DNA from: Cristatella mucedo
Lineage: Eukaryota > Bryozoa > Phylactolaemata > Cristatellidae
Assembly: GCA_009760855.2 (NCBI GenBank)
Contig: WPIO01000038.1
Span: 1,017,001-1,081,000 of the forward strand
Length of the DNA stretch: 64,000 nucleotides
Reading direction: 5' to 3'
Shown: one piece after another, positions 30,770-41,306 of the stretch
How the letters are laid out: every line of letters starts with the position of its first letter
Numbering within the stretch: position 1 is the first letter of the stretch
Notes under the pieces: model-generated
The model's database searches: none
Seen by the model: only the letters and a program-made list of their open reading frames with translations
Told to the model about the DNA's origin: nothing
Position numbers and translations under genes: made by a program

Positions 30770-31560
30770 CTGATGACTATCATCTGGGTGGTCAACTTAG
30801 CCCGGCCATAACCGAAACTTGTAACGCCTCTTTGGAAAAAGAGGACGTACCCTAGTTCTTACAACCGGCAATCGTTAAACCGATACTTAAAAAGCCTGTA
30901 TTAGACACACAGGTCCATGGAAACTTTCACCCAGTCTTTCTCTTCTTTATTTTTTGTCAAAGATTATTTACAAAATTGTCGCAAAGCAGCTGTTTGCACA
31001 TGCTGAAAAGAATGAAACAGCAGAAACGTTCCAATTATGGTTCAAGAGGCATCACTCTACTGAAACTGCTCCCCTCAGTGTTAACGATGACATTCCATGC
31101 GGCTGTTATGACGGAAACGCCACTGCCCAAGCTCTGCTAGATCTATCAGCTACCTTCAATACCGATGATCATGATGCCCTACTTGAACGATTGAGAACGA
31201 CGATCCGTCTGGTAGACGGGGTACTGGCGTGGTTCAAATCGTACTTGTCTGGTCGTGTTCAATCCATGTCGTGTGAGGATTAGGTCTCACTCACGAGAGG
31301 GGTCACCTGTGGAGTCCCTCAAAGGTCCCTTCTCGGTCTCTTGCTGTTCTCCATTTAGACTCAACCTCCAGAAAAAGTGACTAAGGCCCGTTGAATAGAG
31401 TATCACTTTTATGCTGAGGATACTCAGCTGTATTTGTCGATCAAGCCGTCGGAATCTGCTGCAGCAACTGATAAACTAAACTCCTGCATTTCCGACATTA
31501 GAAATTGGATGTCTGAAAGGCTTTGTGGAGTTAAAGACGAAGATACAATCATTGTGACTA
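30770..31560 (+). mobile_element. LINE-2 copy F, internally deleted
   Basis: From the region before RT (GTCAACTTAGCCCGGCCATA) through RT motifs to WMSE. It then jumps directly to the extreme 3' end (GGCTTTGTGGAGTTAAAGAC, GAAGATACAATCATT). The jump removes the RT C-terminus and most of the 3' end. Confidence 0.8.
30954..31520 (+). pseudogene. Reverse transcriptase fragment of LINE-2 copy F
   Basis: SKIIYKIVAKQLFAHAEKNE, FQLWFKRHHSTETAPLSVND, LLDLSATFNTDDHDALLERL (motif A), VDGVLAWFKSYLSGRVQSMS then a TAG at 31279. YAEDTQLYLSIKPSESAAAT (YADD changed to YAED) and IRNWMSE follow in other frames. Confidence 0.8.
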
Positions 31561-31933
31561 TTTTTTGTTAGCTGTGATGATTATAGAAACCTCATAATTA
31601 TAAAAATGAGCTCTACACTCAGTACTAGCATTTTCCGTAGCAATTATTTTTCAAATAATGCTTTCCATAAACTTAGCAGGCGACCTGTACTGGGGTGAGA
31701 CTTGTAATCTTAAAATTCGGTACACATAAACCTTGTTAATCTATTCCCAGACTCGAGCAAAGTGAGTAGAGTGATAGGCCGGCCAAACCCAATCAGTTCA
31801 GTCGAAACACAGTCTATAGGGCTGAATGATTATTATCACTGTGTGATTGTGAAGGAACAGCCAAGAGACATGGTTGTCATACAACTGTCAAGGGCATACT
31901 GCTGCCGCCCCGAGTTCTTCGGTTCTTGATGGG

Positions 31934-32150
31934 CTCTGCATGCATCATCATAATTTCAATTTGCATGATGCCATTAAACCACTCTTGCAAGCTTACCCTG
32001 TGCATGTCACCCTTAACCATGTTATTCTCGTTGCTTATGGCATGCTACCACTAACCATTCGATCGCGTTTCCTGCGCAGCAAATGCAAGCGCCAAGAAAA
32101 AATGGAGTTCTGTGAGGGGGCTCTATCGAGTGTGTTATTATTACTATAAG
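31934..32150 (+). mobile_element. LINE-1 3' UTR fragment
   Basis: TTGCATGATGCCATTAAACC, TACCCTGTGCATGTCACCCT, GCTTATGGCATGCTACCAC, then hairpin remnant AAGCGCCAAGAAAAAATGGA...GTGAGGGGGCTC and ATTATTATTA tail. Confidence 0.75.
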
Positions 32151-32199
32151 TTTGATTTGCCTGAGTTAAAAGTACTAAAAGCTTCAGCCAGACTCATAA

Positions 32200-32787
32200 A
32201 GCACGTCCACAAACCATACGTACCACATAACATTCACTGTGTGCACTCTTACTGCCATTTTGCACCTTCAATCTTGTGCAATGTATGGTAATGGACGGCA
32301 ATTACCCGAGATAATATGGCAATCTGTGGTCGTCTGCTATAATTACATGCAAGTTAGTGGGAGAAGATTAAGATTTCCTTGCGTTTGATAGTGCTCTGTA
32401 TGAAAAGTGCCATCGCATCCTATCAACCAATCGAGTACATTCGAGGGCAATGGATGGCAACGGCGTGGAAAAGTAAGGAAATCTTTAATAATTCATTTAG
32501 GGTCACGCTTTCATTTAGATTTCTCGTTCGTGCATACTAAGTTTTTGGTCACCCAGGAAATAACATTTTTTCAATGCTAGCATTCGGTCACTGCATTGCA
32601 GTCAACGACAATGGTACATGCCAATACGCCAATCTTATGCTACCTGTCAAAAATCGACTGCACCTAGGCTGTGCAAAGCTAAAGTACAACTCAGGTATTA
32701 TATCGCACTTTTTTAAAGTGCGATGTTATATCTAAAGTAATACTAATATTGAAATCAAGGTCGGACCATTGCCGTTGATTGCCACAA
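32200..32787 (-). repeat. Degenerate tandem satellite (about 150-180 base period), inverted relative to 52 kb array
   Basis: Recurrent motif (minus strand) of the type ATTGCCGTCCATTGCC: at about 32306 (AATGGACGGCAATT), 32448 (GCAATGGATGGCAAC), 32606 (AACGACAATGGTACATGCC) and 32762 (CCATTGCCGTTGATTGCCA). The same motif family makes the array at 51.89-52.87 kb in the other orientation. Confidence 0.5.
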
Positions 32788-33062
32788 GGTTCGTACGAGT
32801 GAAGGCAAACGACTAGATTAACAAATACGGGTGGTACAACACTTAGCCTGGTGATGGAGTAGATTTAAAAAGTATCTGGGGCAAACAAATGAAGGGATCT
32901 CACAGTGAGTGACAAAACCTTGTAGTCGATTCTCTGTAGGACTACGAGTAATTGCATAACGGCGAGAAGTGATATGATGTGGCGACTGCCACGCTCGTGA
33001 CAGACAAGCCTAGCTGCTGAGTTTCGCACCTAATGTAAGGGCTTGATTCCACAGATCGATAG
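32788..33062 (-). mobile_element. LINE-1 RT C-terminal fragment (antisense)
   Basis: Reverse complement of the RT C-terminal region: GAAGTGATATGATGTGGCGA, CTGCCACGCTCGTGACAGAC, AAGCCTAGCTGCTGAGTTTC. It lies about 145 bases before a plus-strand LINE-1 3' fragment that starts at an overlapping position in the element. Confidence 0.7.
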
Positions 33063-33207
33063 ACCGCCAATCAACCGTATATTTATTGCAGTTACGAGAA
33101 TCTGTATCGGCGGGATAGTCAGAAAACAAAGCAATCGGCGACATTGGTGATCACTTGCATGTACATGTACTCACTTGTAAGGTCGGTGCATAAATGTTGT
33201 TTCGTCG

Positions 33208-33730
33208 AGATTAGGTTTTGTCGCTCACTTTTAGGTACATTCACTATTTGGCTCCAGCCTGTCTATCAGATCTGCTCCCCCACCAGTCCAAGCATCGTAC
33301 CACCCGCTTTCGGAATTTAACTCCTTACCGACACCTCACACAAACCTAAAATTCCTAGAAGACCGTGCATGTAGTTCGCATGCTCCCAAAGCTTGGAACT
33401 CACTTTCGACGTCCGTCACGACATCCCCAGACTGGACTAGGTTTAAAGAGAACTTAAAAGCACACCTATTTAAGAAAGCATTTAGTGGGTCCCTGTGATT
33501 CGCCCTTCATGCGCTTATGCGTGCTGACACTGTGCATGCTGCCACTAACCACATTTGCATGCTGACCCTGTGCATGTCACCCCTAACCACGTCGTTCATG
33601 TTGTTTGTCAAGCATGATATTACTTTCGATTCAATCGTGTTTCCCTTTGCAGTTAATATAAAGCGCATAGAAAAAGATTGAATTCTCTGAAGGCGCTTTA
33701 TCAAGTGTATTATTATTATTATTATTAGAA
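33208..33730 (+). mobile_element. LINE-1 3' fragment
   Basis: It starts at TTAGGTTTTGTCGCTCACTT and runs through the end of RT (CTCCAGCCTGTCTATCAGAT), 3' UTR (GCATGCTGACCCTGTGCATG) and hairpin (AAAGCGCATAGAAAAAGATT...GAAGGCGCT) to an ATTATT tail. Well preserved 3' UTR. Confidence 0.85.
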
Positions 33731-34159
33731 CTCACATTCTTTTTCTTAGACATCGAATTCTAGAACACTCTACCAGAAACGGTCTGGTTTGGGAAAATAT
33801 GTGTACCTCAGTGCTCCCTATGCATGTAAAGGAAACGTGCGGAGACGCGTGGCTTTTGCAATGCTTGTTTGCAATGCTCTTGAGAAGTCATGTACGGTGT
33901 CGAGCAATATAACTGACGGTTCACTTTCCGTACATAGCTTCCGGAATAAAATACATTTGTGAAAGTTCACAGCCCTAGAAACTTGGGCAGCCCTCGTGTA
34001 GAGCAAGATAAATAAATATCTATCAATTTCACCTTAACACCAGTACATCTGTCCGAGTTGCAGTTGTACTCATTAAGGGGTAAGTCCTCAAAAATAGTCA
34101 AAGATTTTAAGTTTCTGTAATGTAAGCTTCTCAACCTACCATTGATATTTTAGCTCGCT
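33731..34159. other. Unassigned stretch
   Basis: No gene or repeat recognised between the LINE-1 tail and the composite repeat at 34.16 kb. Confidence 0.4.
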
Positions 34160-34359
34160 CACCTGAACTCGAATGCTCGCCACACCTGGCTGCGGAAGGC
34201 CTCTGACGTGTCTTTCCAGCTAATCACGAGGTCTCTCTCTCTCCTGGTACGCCCGCTTGACGCATACCCATGGTCTCATGACTTGAGTTTAATATGCTCA
34301 TTAACGACGGCAAAGAACTTTACGGGCATTACTTATTTCCTGTACGCGCTAATAAATAA

Positions 34360-34417
<58 letters not shown>

Positions 34418-34490
34418 TTGTACTTTTTGAAATAATAATGATAATGATAGAAATACTTTTTGCACCCTCAGAAAACGGAATCTCACTCTA
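34160..34490 (+). repeat. Composite interspersed repeat, copy 1
   Basis: Shares an ordered set of blocks with 51600-51870: CCACACCTGGCTG(C/G)GGAAGGC, TCCAGCTAATCACGAGGT, GGTACGCCCGCTTGACGC, CCATGGTCTCATGA, ACGACGGCAAAGAACTT, ATTACTTATTTCC. Both copies end in an AAT-rich run and a reversed LINE-1 tail piece (TTTTTGCACCCTCAGA). The TA/TG microsatellite at 34362-34417 sits inside. Confidence 0.65.
34362..34417. repeat. (TA)n(TG)n microsatellite
   Basis: ATATATATATATAT followed by an uninterrupted TG run (about 34374-34414). Potential Z-DNA former. Confidence 0.97.
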
Positions 34491-34559
34491 TGCACTTCTA
34501 AAATGCTGTGTAGACAGCATTTCTCAATGCTGTATAGACAGCGTTTCCCAATGGTCGAT

Positions 34560-34750
34560 GGTAATAATAATAATAATAATATTGCACTTGATAAAGCGCC
34601 CTCAGAGAACTTAATCTCTTTCTAGGCGCTTTACATTTGCTGCAAAGTGATACGCAATAGAATAGTAAGTAAAATCATGCTTGAAAAACAAACAAAATGA
34701 ATAACATGGTTAGGGGTTACATGCACTGGGTCAGCATGCAAATGGTGATT
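34560..34750 (-). mobile_element. LINE-1 3' end (antisense), young-looking
   Basis: (AAT)n tail, then TTGCACTTGATAAAGCGCCC, TCAGAGAACTTAATCTCTTT, CTAGGCGCTTTACATTTGCT, and 3' UTR to GGGTCAGCATGCAAATGG. Hairpin arms are intact, so this is a good reference for the family tail. Confidence 0.9.
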
Positions 34751-35700
34751 AAATAAACCGTCCTTAACTGCCACTTCCATGCTGCTGACACGATTAAGTA
34801 AAACCATTAACCTGTGATGACTATGCTATCACGCGTGTGTAGCTAGTTTTAGCCAGGTCAGATTTGTGAGCGTTTTGGCCGTGGCGTGCTCATGCACAGT
34901 AGCATGGCCAACGATTGAGCTCTAGTAATCGCTCATTCGTCGTACCTACTCTATTTGGGGCTAGATTGATTGGTTAACTGCAGTTGATCGACATTGGTTG
35001 TAAAAATCACACTATGGACCTAAACCTTGAGCAGTACAGCATGAAAAGAGCACAGCACGTCCATCCGTCAAGCACGCTTAATTTTAATGAACCCGAGCAA
35101 GATATCCAAAGGTCTCGTGACTCCTTTGTTTGACAGCCGCGACACCACCATGCGTTTAGTAGTTCACGTCACTGTTACGTCGGATGCATGAGAATGACAC
35201 AGCGCCCCTTAATCTGGATTACATTTTTAAGTCATTATATTGTGTCAACGATAAGTTGAAGACGAGTTAAAAGCTATTCACAACAAACCAAACTTTTGCA
35301 AGCAGAGGTGACCTAAATTTCCTACCAAGGTCCGGTGTTGCGAATATTGCATGATAAATGACCAAAAACCGTATAGATGCATTTGCAATTTTTTTCAGCT
35401 CCATCGGATAAAAATTTTACATCATAAAAATATAAATACATTGATGATAGACGTTTTAATAAGATACGCAGGAGAGAAGTTAAATAAATGAATAGTGACG
35501 AATAACTTTGACAGTTTTAGTGCCCCTAAGCACGTGAAGAAACAACTCCACAGACTGGAAAAATCCCGTGAAAAGCAGAAGGTTGGAGGCGGCGGCGGCT
35601 TTGCTCTCAGCTAAAGCTGGAGTTAGCTAGTGGTGGGAAGCTACACAGAGTGTTCCATCTTTTATTCACTGTGTATTGCCGAAATTCTAAAATAGATTTT
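34751..35700. other. Unassigned stretch
   Basis: No gene or repeat recognised. Confidence 0.4.
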
Positions 35701-35737
35701 AAAATTGTATGCAATTCTGGAAGTGCTCAATATTTAA

Positions 35738-35953
35738 GTGAAAGGTTGCCTTCTTTCATGGAGAAGACCATCAACGTTTCTCGTCCAAGAATTGATTCCC
35801 AATGTCACCTTGCCAGTCAGAAAGCTGGAGTTGATCCTGATTGCTGTCTGCACTGTCACTTTCTTCCTCCTCGTCCTTTCCTTCCACCTACTAGGACTCT
35901 TCCTGCTGTTGAGAATAGCCAGCGAGTTGAACATGTACGTCGGCTCTCAGTAG
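35738..35953 (+). CDS. Possible exon with a transmembrane segment
   Basis: The frame contains ELIPNVTLPVRKLELILIAV then CTVTFFLLVLSFHLLGLFLL and LRIASELNMYV. That is a glycosylation-type NVT, a basic residue pair, a hydrophobic segment of about 27 residues and a polar tail. An acceptor-like TTTCTCGTCCAAG ends at 35789 and a possible donor CAT|GTACGT lies at 35934. A strong acceptor (GGTTTCTCTTGCAG) at 36050 is followed by a short frame, but the phases do not join cleanly. I do not recognise the protein. Confidence 0.25.
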   Translation: MKGCLLSWRRPSTFLVQELIPNVTLPVRKLELILIAVCTVTFFLLVLSFHLLGLFLLLRIASELNMYVGSQ

Positions 35954-36282
35954 ATAGCTGAGCGACGATCGGCCAGACACATGAATCGCCATTAAACCGC
36001 AACACGAACATGTGGCCATTTAGCTGAGCCGTTGCTGGTTTCTCTTGCAGTTGACCGCATCGAGGCTCGACGAGTTTTAACTTCTATAGAACATTCAGAC
36101 GCTTGCGTATCAAGTCCGTCTGCACCTCCAGGTGGCCATCGAGAGGGAATACGGACATAAACGTACTGAAACTCCTTACTCGTGTACTCGCGACCAAGTG
36201 CACGAGCAATACCCTTCTGTATAGTAACCCTGTATATTTGCATTTGTAGTTCTGTGTGCTTGTAGCACTCTCCATAGGTCCT

Positions 36283-36662
36283 ACTAAATTAGCTGTCCCA
36301 TTCCTCCGCTTAAAGACCGTTGGCGAAATGAGCTTTAGCTCTGCAGGTCCTAGACTGTGGAACTCGCTTCCACAATTCTTACGCAACGACAACTACTCTC
36401 CTACTGCCGACTATCGTACATCCTTTTCAGCGGTCCTGAGCTGCTACTTCTATGCTACTCACTACCTCAACTGCTCTCCTGACTCTGCTATGCTTCCCAC
36501 TTTTTCTTTGTTGCGTGAGACGAAGTCTATTTATTGGCTACTGAATTCGTACCGAAAGCCGCTTAGGCTGTGAGATCGCTATACAAAACTCTCCTGCTTA
36601 ACGCCCACATGGTCTTGATGAGTTTGTGGAGTTACAGACGGAGATACCTTACATTACATTAA
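36283..36662 (+). mobile_element. LINE-2 3' fragment
   Basis: Starts at CTACTAAATTAGCTGTCCCA and ends GGAGATACCTTACATTACAT. The C-terminal RT frame 36256-36573 (KLAVPFLRLKTVGEMSFSSA, GPRLWNSLPQFLRNDNYSPT) is open and close to the family consensus. Confidence 0.88.
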
Positions 36663-37359
36663 TAATCGGCGGGCGAGATTTCTGCTGGCGAGAACTAGCT
36701 TCTGACTCAAAAAAGATCCTGCTGTACTATTCTAAATTTTCTACATAACACAGTAACTGCTATCAAACAGTTGGCTTAAAATTTGAATTAAAGTCTGCTC
36801 TCCAGCATCTGATTTACTGAGACCAGCCAAGCTTGTTTAACATAGGGAGATGTGTAAGCGCTCATCGACTTGCCATGAACTTCAAAATAAGGTGCGAAGG
36901 AACAGAATATGCTGTGAAACTAAGAGGCAGTCATTGAAAGGACTGAACAGTGCTCAAGTTCAGATTTCTCCGTTGGCAAACTTTATCGCAGGCTCATCAG
37001 CATCACAGCCGTGGAGCAGAGGACGCTAAAAATGTGCTTGCATGCATTTTGATGGCAGCTGGCGTACTGCAGTGTTTTGAGTGTTAGCCAGCTACTTCCG
37101 GCGGATATCTGATCACTTCCCGTGGCTACCAGAAGCGGCAATCCTTACGGTACGATCACTGACTATAGCTAAGTGCATCTAAGGCAGGGTTGCCACTTAA
37201 ACCTGCGACGAGAGCTTGAAGTGTGTCGTAGACTAGAACTTGACGGTTTAATGAGCTCAGGCTTCATCGCTTCTCAAGTTTCGAGAACTTACAATGTGCT
37301 GTCACTTTCTTTTGGCAACTGGTAACTAGTTAACTGCATTCACTGCTTTTGCCACAGGC
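36663..37359. other. Unassigned stretch left of the inverted duplication
   Basis: No gene or repeat recognised. The inverted arm becomes visible at about 37360; the equivalent of this stretch in the other arm would lie beyond the window. Confidence 0.35.
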
Positions 37360-37888
37360 AGAGACAAGCCATCATCATGACTCGGCTACTGTTGGTTGAA
37401 CACACCTATTAGCCAGCTAGCCTCGTGCCGAGAAGCCTGAGGCTCGCGTAATTTATACCTCTCTGGTGCGAATTATGAGAGAGAAACAAGTCATCTTCTA
37501 ATGCCCAATCAACTCCTATTTAACCACAATGGAGGGGCTAGTGCCACATCACAGCTAATAGAAGACTGTTAAACATGGGCTGTACCAATCACTGGTTTGC
37601 GAACCACCGGGTGGACTGCAGTTACCTTACATGCAACTCGGTGGGCTGCTGTATCATACTTCGGAGCCACATTAACCCTAGCATTCTATGCTTAACCCTA
37701 CCTCAAATGATGCCTCTATTCAGCGACCACCAGATGGCGCTGCTAGCTCGACAGCTGCAGGTAGCCTGAGATCCCTCCCACCACCTGGCATCCAATGGGC
37801 ACGCTCTGTTGTAGAGCTGTAAGGAAACTCGCTTCTTCTGGCTTCGCGTCTGCTAGCGGCAGCGCCAGGTGAAGAGTGAGTAATTCAC

Positions 37889-38137
37889 ATGGCGCGACTT
37901 CTACGTACGATTGTACCTCGTACGCAGCCGCGATACTCTTCTATCGCTGCAGCGTCAAAGGAGCTTCCTCCAGGAGACCTGCATCACGGCATCACGTCAA
38001 GCCGAATGACCACGGTCGAGCCCTGGCCCAGCAGCGCCGACTTCGCTCACATACTTTACAGCAGCGAGGGAGGCGAGTTTTGGGAGCGCAGTGATAGCTC
38101 TCTGTCGACGATAGGAGCACAACCGCTAGTGCGCTAA
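37889..38137 (+). CDS. Conserved open frame in both arms, unknown function
   Basis: 82 codons: MARLLRTIVPRTQPRYSSIA, then SKELPPGDLHHGITSSRMTT, VEPWPSSADFAHILYSSEGG, and a DSSLST tail. The inverse copy (about 63470-63240, minus) keeps IVPRTQPPYSSNATASKELP, DLHHGITSS and VEPWPSSADFAHMLYSSEG before a frame break. Conservation of the frame across two old copies suggests past coding, possibly an exon. I recognise no domain. Confidence 0.35.
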   Translation: MARLLRTIVPRTQPRYSSIAAASKELPPGDLHHGITSSRMTTVEPWPSSADFAHILYSSEGGEFWERSDSSLSTIGAQPLVR

Positions 38138-38620
38138 CTCTAATGTAATCCGGCTAATTGTTATGCAATATGAGCAGCTTCGGAAGTTATTTTCAAGTTA
38201 CAACTGGTGTATTCAGCCTAGACCAGGGAAGCGAAGGTAAACTGCTCCCCTTACGACTACCTACCGTGGAGAAGTCCCAAGTTTCTCCAGCCATTCTCGT
38301 ATCACAAGCTTAGTTTCTCTATTAATTTTGCGTACCCTAGTTATCGTGCTGTCTACACTAGAAATTAATACTTACTCGCCCGACTGCCGCTTGACTCAGC
38401 CTACCAAGTTAATTAACCCGGAACCGCTCATCGCGCCGGCGTCGATGCTGGGGCGCAAACCACGTCTTTTTGATCGAGGTAAACAAGTGCGTCGCGAGGG
38501 CACCTCGCAGGTATGTTTCAAGCACAGGCTACCGACCCTCTGCGCAGGAAGCTGTGCCCCTATAAAATCGACCTTGGGCTGTCAAAAGTAGTTTGCACGG
38601 GAAATAGATTTTATTTCATT

Positions 38621-39019
38621 TTATAAATTGCTTAAGTAAATGACTAGCAGAAAATAAACTTGTCGTAGCACAAGACGAGAGCTCTTGCGCCAGCAGAAGT
38701 AATACTTTTCGGTGGCTCTTCCCCTAACGTCTGCCATTTTGCTGACTCGGATGGCCGCGATCATAATTTCTCTTTTACGTCCAACCGTAATTTTATCCAA
38801 GTTTAGCCTTGCCATTTCCCGTAGGACGACCTTCTTCGGCTTCGTCGAGTTTTGACGCAGTTCAACGTCAAGGATGGCTAACTCGTATAACCAGCCTGCA
38901 ACGTTTGCTTCAGCGTTCACTTTCCGGAAGACCACAAAGAGGTACAAATCATATCGAGCTAATATCTCGTCGTCGGTAAGCGTCCACGAATGTAGCCGTG
39001 CTACTCCTAGGCTTATCAA
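38621..39019 (-). CDS. Open frame of 132 codons in the left arm, unknown function
   Basis: Minus strand: a segment LTDDE then RYDLYLFVVFRKVNAEANVA, WLYELAILDVELRQNSTKPK, LREMARLNLDKITVGRKREI. The right-arm copy (plus, about 62350-62650) has RHDLYHLVVFRKVNAEANVE and WSYELAIL before a TGA and frameshifts. The upstream frame there, FDIQPLFEAESLPEKRKRLN, suggests the ancestral protein extended N-terminally. The family is unknown to me. It runs opposite to the frame at 37889-38137, so the block carried convergent coding segments. Confidence 0.4.
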   Translation of the reverse strand: MISLGVARLHSWTLTDDEILARYDLYLFVVFRKVNAEANVAGWLYELAILDVELRQNSTKPKKVVLREMARLNLDKITVGRKREIMIAAIRVSKMADVRGRATEKYYFCWRKSSRLVLRQVYFLLVIYLSNL

Positions 39020-39671
39020 GACGTTCTCCCCTTTGTCAGGAGGAGGCTCCGATTCAAATAGTGGTTGAATGTCATTGCAGGTAATGCATTCCTAGGAGTG
39101 TCGGCCGAGGCTGTTAGTCTAGATTACCTTTTCGAACGCGAGGTCAAAATGCAAAAATAGAGCTTTGCTTGCCCAGCTACGGCTTTGGGCTCATTAAACG
39201 CATGCTACAAAGTTCGCCATCAACCAACTATCGCAGAATACATTCTGATTTAAAAGTTATCAACAAAAATATTTTCTATATATTAAAGTGATAGCAAGTG
39301 ACGTTTGGAAATGAAAATAACCAGAAGCTAAATATTCAGTATAGCGTTGCCTGACCTTTCAGAGAAGGGCTCGTCAGTCTAGAACCTACTGTGTAGCAAC
39401 CACCCAAGTGGTCGAGCGGGTGAATCACCGGGCTTTGCTGATGGTACCCTACTTTTGACTCTTCAAGACTAACCTGCCACCCCTTCAAAGCTGAGTATCA
39501 TTAACCAAAGCAAACCAAGTAGATTACGGAAACCTAGCTAGCTAAGTACGTTACCTAAGGTGCTTGGCTACATCTCATTTCAGTCTACTTCACGTGCTTA
39601 TACGTAGGTGCAGTGCAAGTAATCCCATTTTAAATAGAAATATAACATTTATAAATATGTATCTTTTCGTA

Positions 39672-40175
39672 TCTCAGTCAGCAATTCCACAAATTTACTC
39701 AGACTATGTGAATGTTACGCAGGAGATTTTTGTGAAGCACACTCAGAGCACAAGCGGCTTTCAGTGCAGATTCGGTAGCCAAAAGACTTCATCTTACCCA
39801 AAGAAGAGAAAGTGGGAAGCATATCAGAGTCAGTTGAGGTAGTGAGTAGCATGGAAGTAGCAGCTCAGGACCGCTGAAAAGGACGAGCCATAGCCGGAAG
39901 CAGGAAAGTAGTTGTCGTTGTGTAAGAGTTGTGGAAGCTAGTTCCACAGTCTATGACCTGCAGTGCTAAAGCTTCTGTCACCAATGGTCTTTAAGCGCAG
40001 GAGTGAAACAGCTAATGTATTGCCCAAACCGGACCTGAGAGCACAAAGAGGCTGAAACTGATGCAGCAGTTCAGCTAGGTACGGAGGAGCCAAGCCGTGG
40101 TGGTGGTGTGGGTCATCATAAGAACTTCGCTCTGTATTCGCTAATCACCCGGCAGCCGTTCCAGTTCTTTTAGAA
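39672..40175 (-). mobile_element. LINE-2 3' fragment (antisense) inserted in the left arm
   Basis: Minus-strand LINE-2 from RT C-terminus (ELDGTAAG region, CGGCAGCCGTTCCAGTTCTT in plus) to the 3' end (CAGCAATTCCACAAATTTAC). Absent from the matching place in the right arm. Confidence 0.85.
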
Positions 40176-40198
40176 AAGAAGACACGTGGTACAACCTC

Positions 40199-41240
40199 TG
40201 TAGCGCCCTGCTGGCCTTGGCTGAATTTTAGCTCGAACAAGAGCTGTTCGGAGGTGGGCTAGAACTCCTTTGTCCTGGAGCAGTGAGCTAGAGAGGAGCG
40301 TCAGTGCGGTTAGGGAGCCAGAGCTTAAGAGCAAGCCAGGAAGCTCTGAGACGAGCGGCGGCGATTCGGCCTTTAGAATTGGTCCGATACCCGCGGAAGC
40401 TGCTGATCGATCTTGGTTGGCCTGTCAACCTCCGCCTTCACTCGGTCCAAGAAAGATTCGTCTGGAACACATTCACCATTCAAGCTGGACAGAGGTGCCC
40501 TTCCAGTGGCCTACTGACGGCATTAATTCCTTGCCCTAATGGGTCGGGGTGTCGGGCCCAATTCCACTAAGCTCTGGCCCCATTGTCTCAGCCAGGTATT
40601 TAAGAGTCGAGTGACGCTCACTCTTGGTCTTTTGTTTGGCTTCTCTCTACGGCTTCGCTTCGACGCCGTTGGACTCGTTTCTCTGAAACCGAGGGAGGAG
40701 GTCGGGCTGTTCGCCGGCGATGGACGGAACAGGACAAGACAGCCCTAGGAGGATTCGGTGGACTCCACCGAATATGGTCGTATCGCGCCCGAGCTGGCAT
40801 TCTGTGTTTCTTCTGTGTTTTGTGTGTGCGTGCAAGCACGCGGTCTCGGCATAGAGATTTACCGGTTCGAGCAAAGCGTAGTTGGCGTGTGTGGAGCCCT
40901 AGTTCTCCGGTCAGGGTTTAAGCTCTGGTTCACGCTCAGTGTGGAAAAGTATTCCCTCCGCAAGAGTGTTGGTGCAGTTGCGAACGTGCGAGGAGTGTGG
41001 AGATAAAGTTGAACTAGACGCACTGAGACTTTGTGGGCTTGCGAATAAAGTTCAGTAAAATCCCCAATCTGTGTGTCTCGGTTTCCAATTCACGCCGCGG
41101 ACTCACGACCCCCTTTAGTAACGGTAAGCAGGTTAGCGCCAGAAACGCATCGTTTCGTGGCGGCCAGCTTATTGCGCGTAGGCGCGGACCGAACGGCAGT
41201 AGGCGCTAGGTTACGCCACTAGGTAAGCAGCAGGTCAAGC
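40199..41240 (+). mobile_element. LTR of an LTR retrotransposon (plus copy)
   Basis: Begins TGTAGCGCCCTGCTGGCC. It has a TATA-like TATTTAAG at 40597-40604, a polyadenylation signal AATAAA at 41044-41049, and ends in AGGTTACGCCACTAGGTAAG. The last 20-30 bases (TGCCGAGC...CGGCGTTACA in the minus copy) are replaced by a LINE-2 start. The second copy at 45246-46711 is inverted. No gag or pol frames lie beside either, so both look like solo LTRs. Confidence 0.75.
40597..40604 (+). promoter_or_regulatory. TATA-like box of the LTR
   Basis: TATTTAAG, conserved in the inverted LTR (46309-46316). It is followed after about 25 bases by the likely transcription start around CGCTCACTCTTGG. Position within the LTR suits a U3 promoter. 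Confidence 0.55.
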
Positions 41241-41306
41241 AGGTCTGACTCCTCAGATATTAAGGGCTCAGCTGAAAAGTTTTCAGCCTTCTTTACTGAA
41301 AAAATT

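Larger units (their letters stand above)
37360..39570 (+). repeat. Left arm, outer block, of the large inverted duplication
   Basis: Matches 61640-64000 in inverse orientation throughout. Shared landmarks are TATTAGCCAGCTAGCCTCGT (37408); CCAATCACTGGTTTGCGAAC (37585); CACCTGGCATCCAATGGGCA (37782); AAGGAGCTTCCTCCAGGAGA (37959); and CCTAGTTATCGTGCTGTC (38335). Further in are GCTCATCGCGCCGGCGTCGA (38426); AAAGTGATAGCAAGTGACGT (39285); and GGGCTTTGCTGATGGTACCC (39430). Divergence is visible throughout, with small indels. Confidence 0.85.

Noticed and set aside
39400-39570. SINE family with copies at 39.4 and 61.8 kb
   Set aside because: The tRNA-like look (GTGGTCGAGCGGGTGAATC) is suggestive, but the similarity continues through both flanks and is explained by the inverted duplication.
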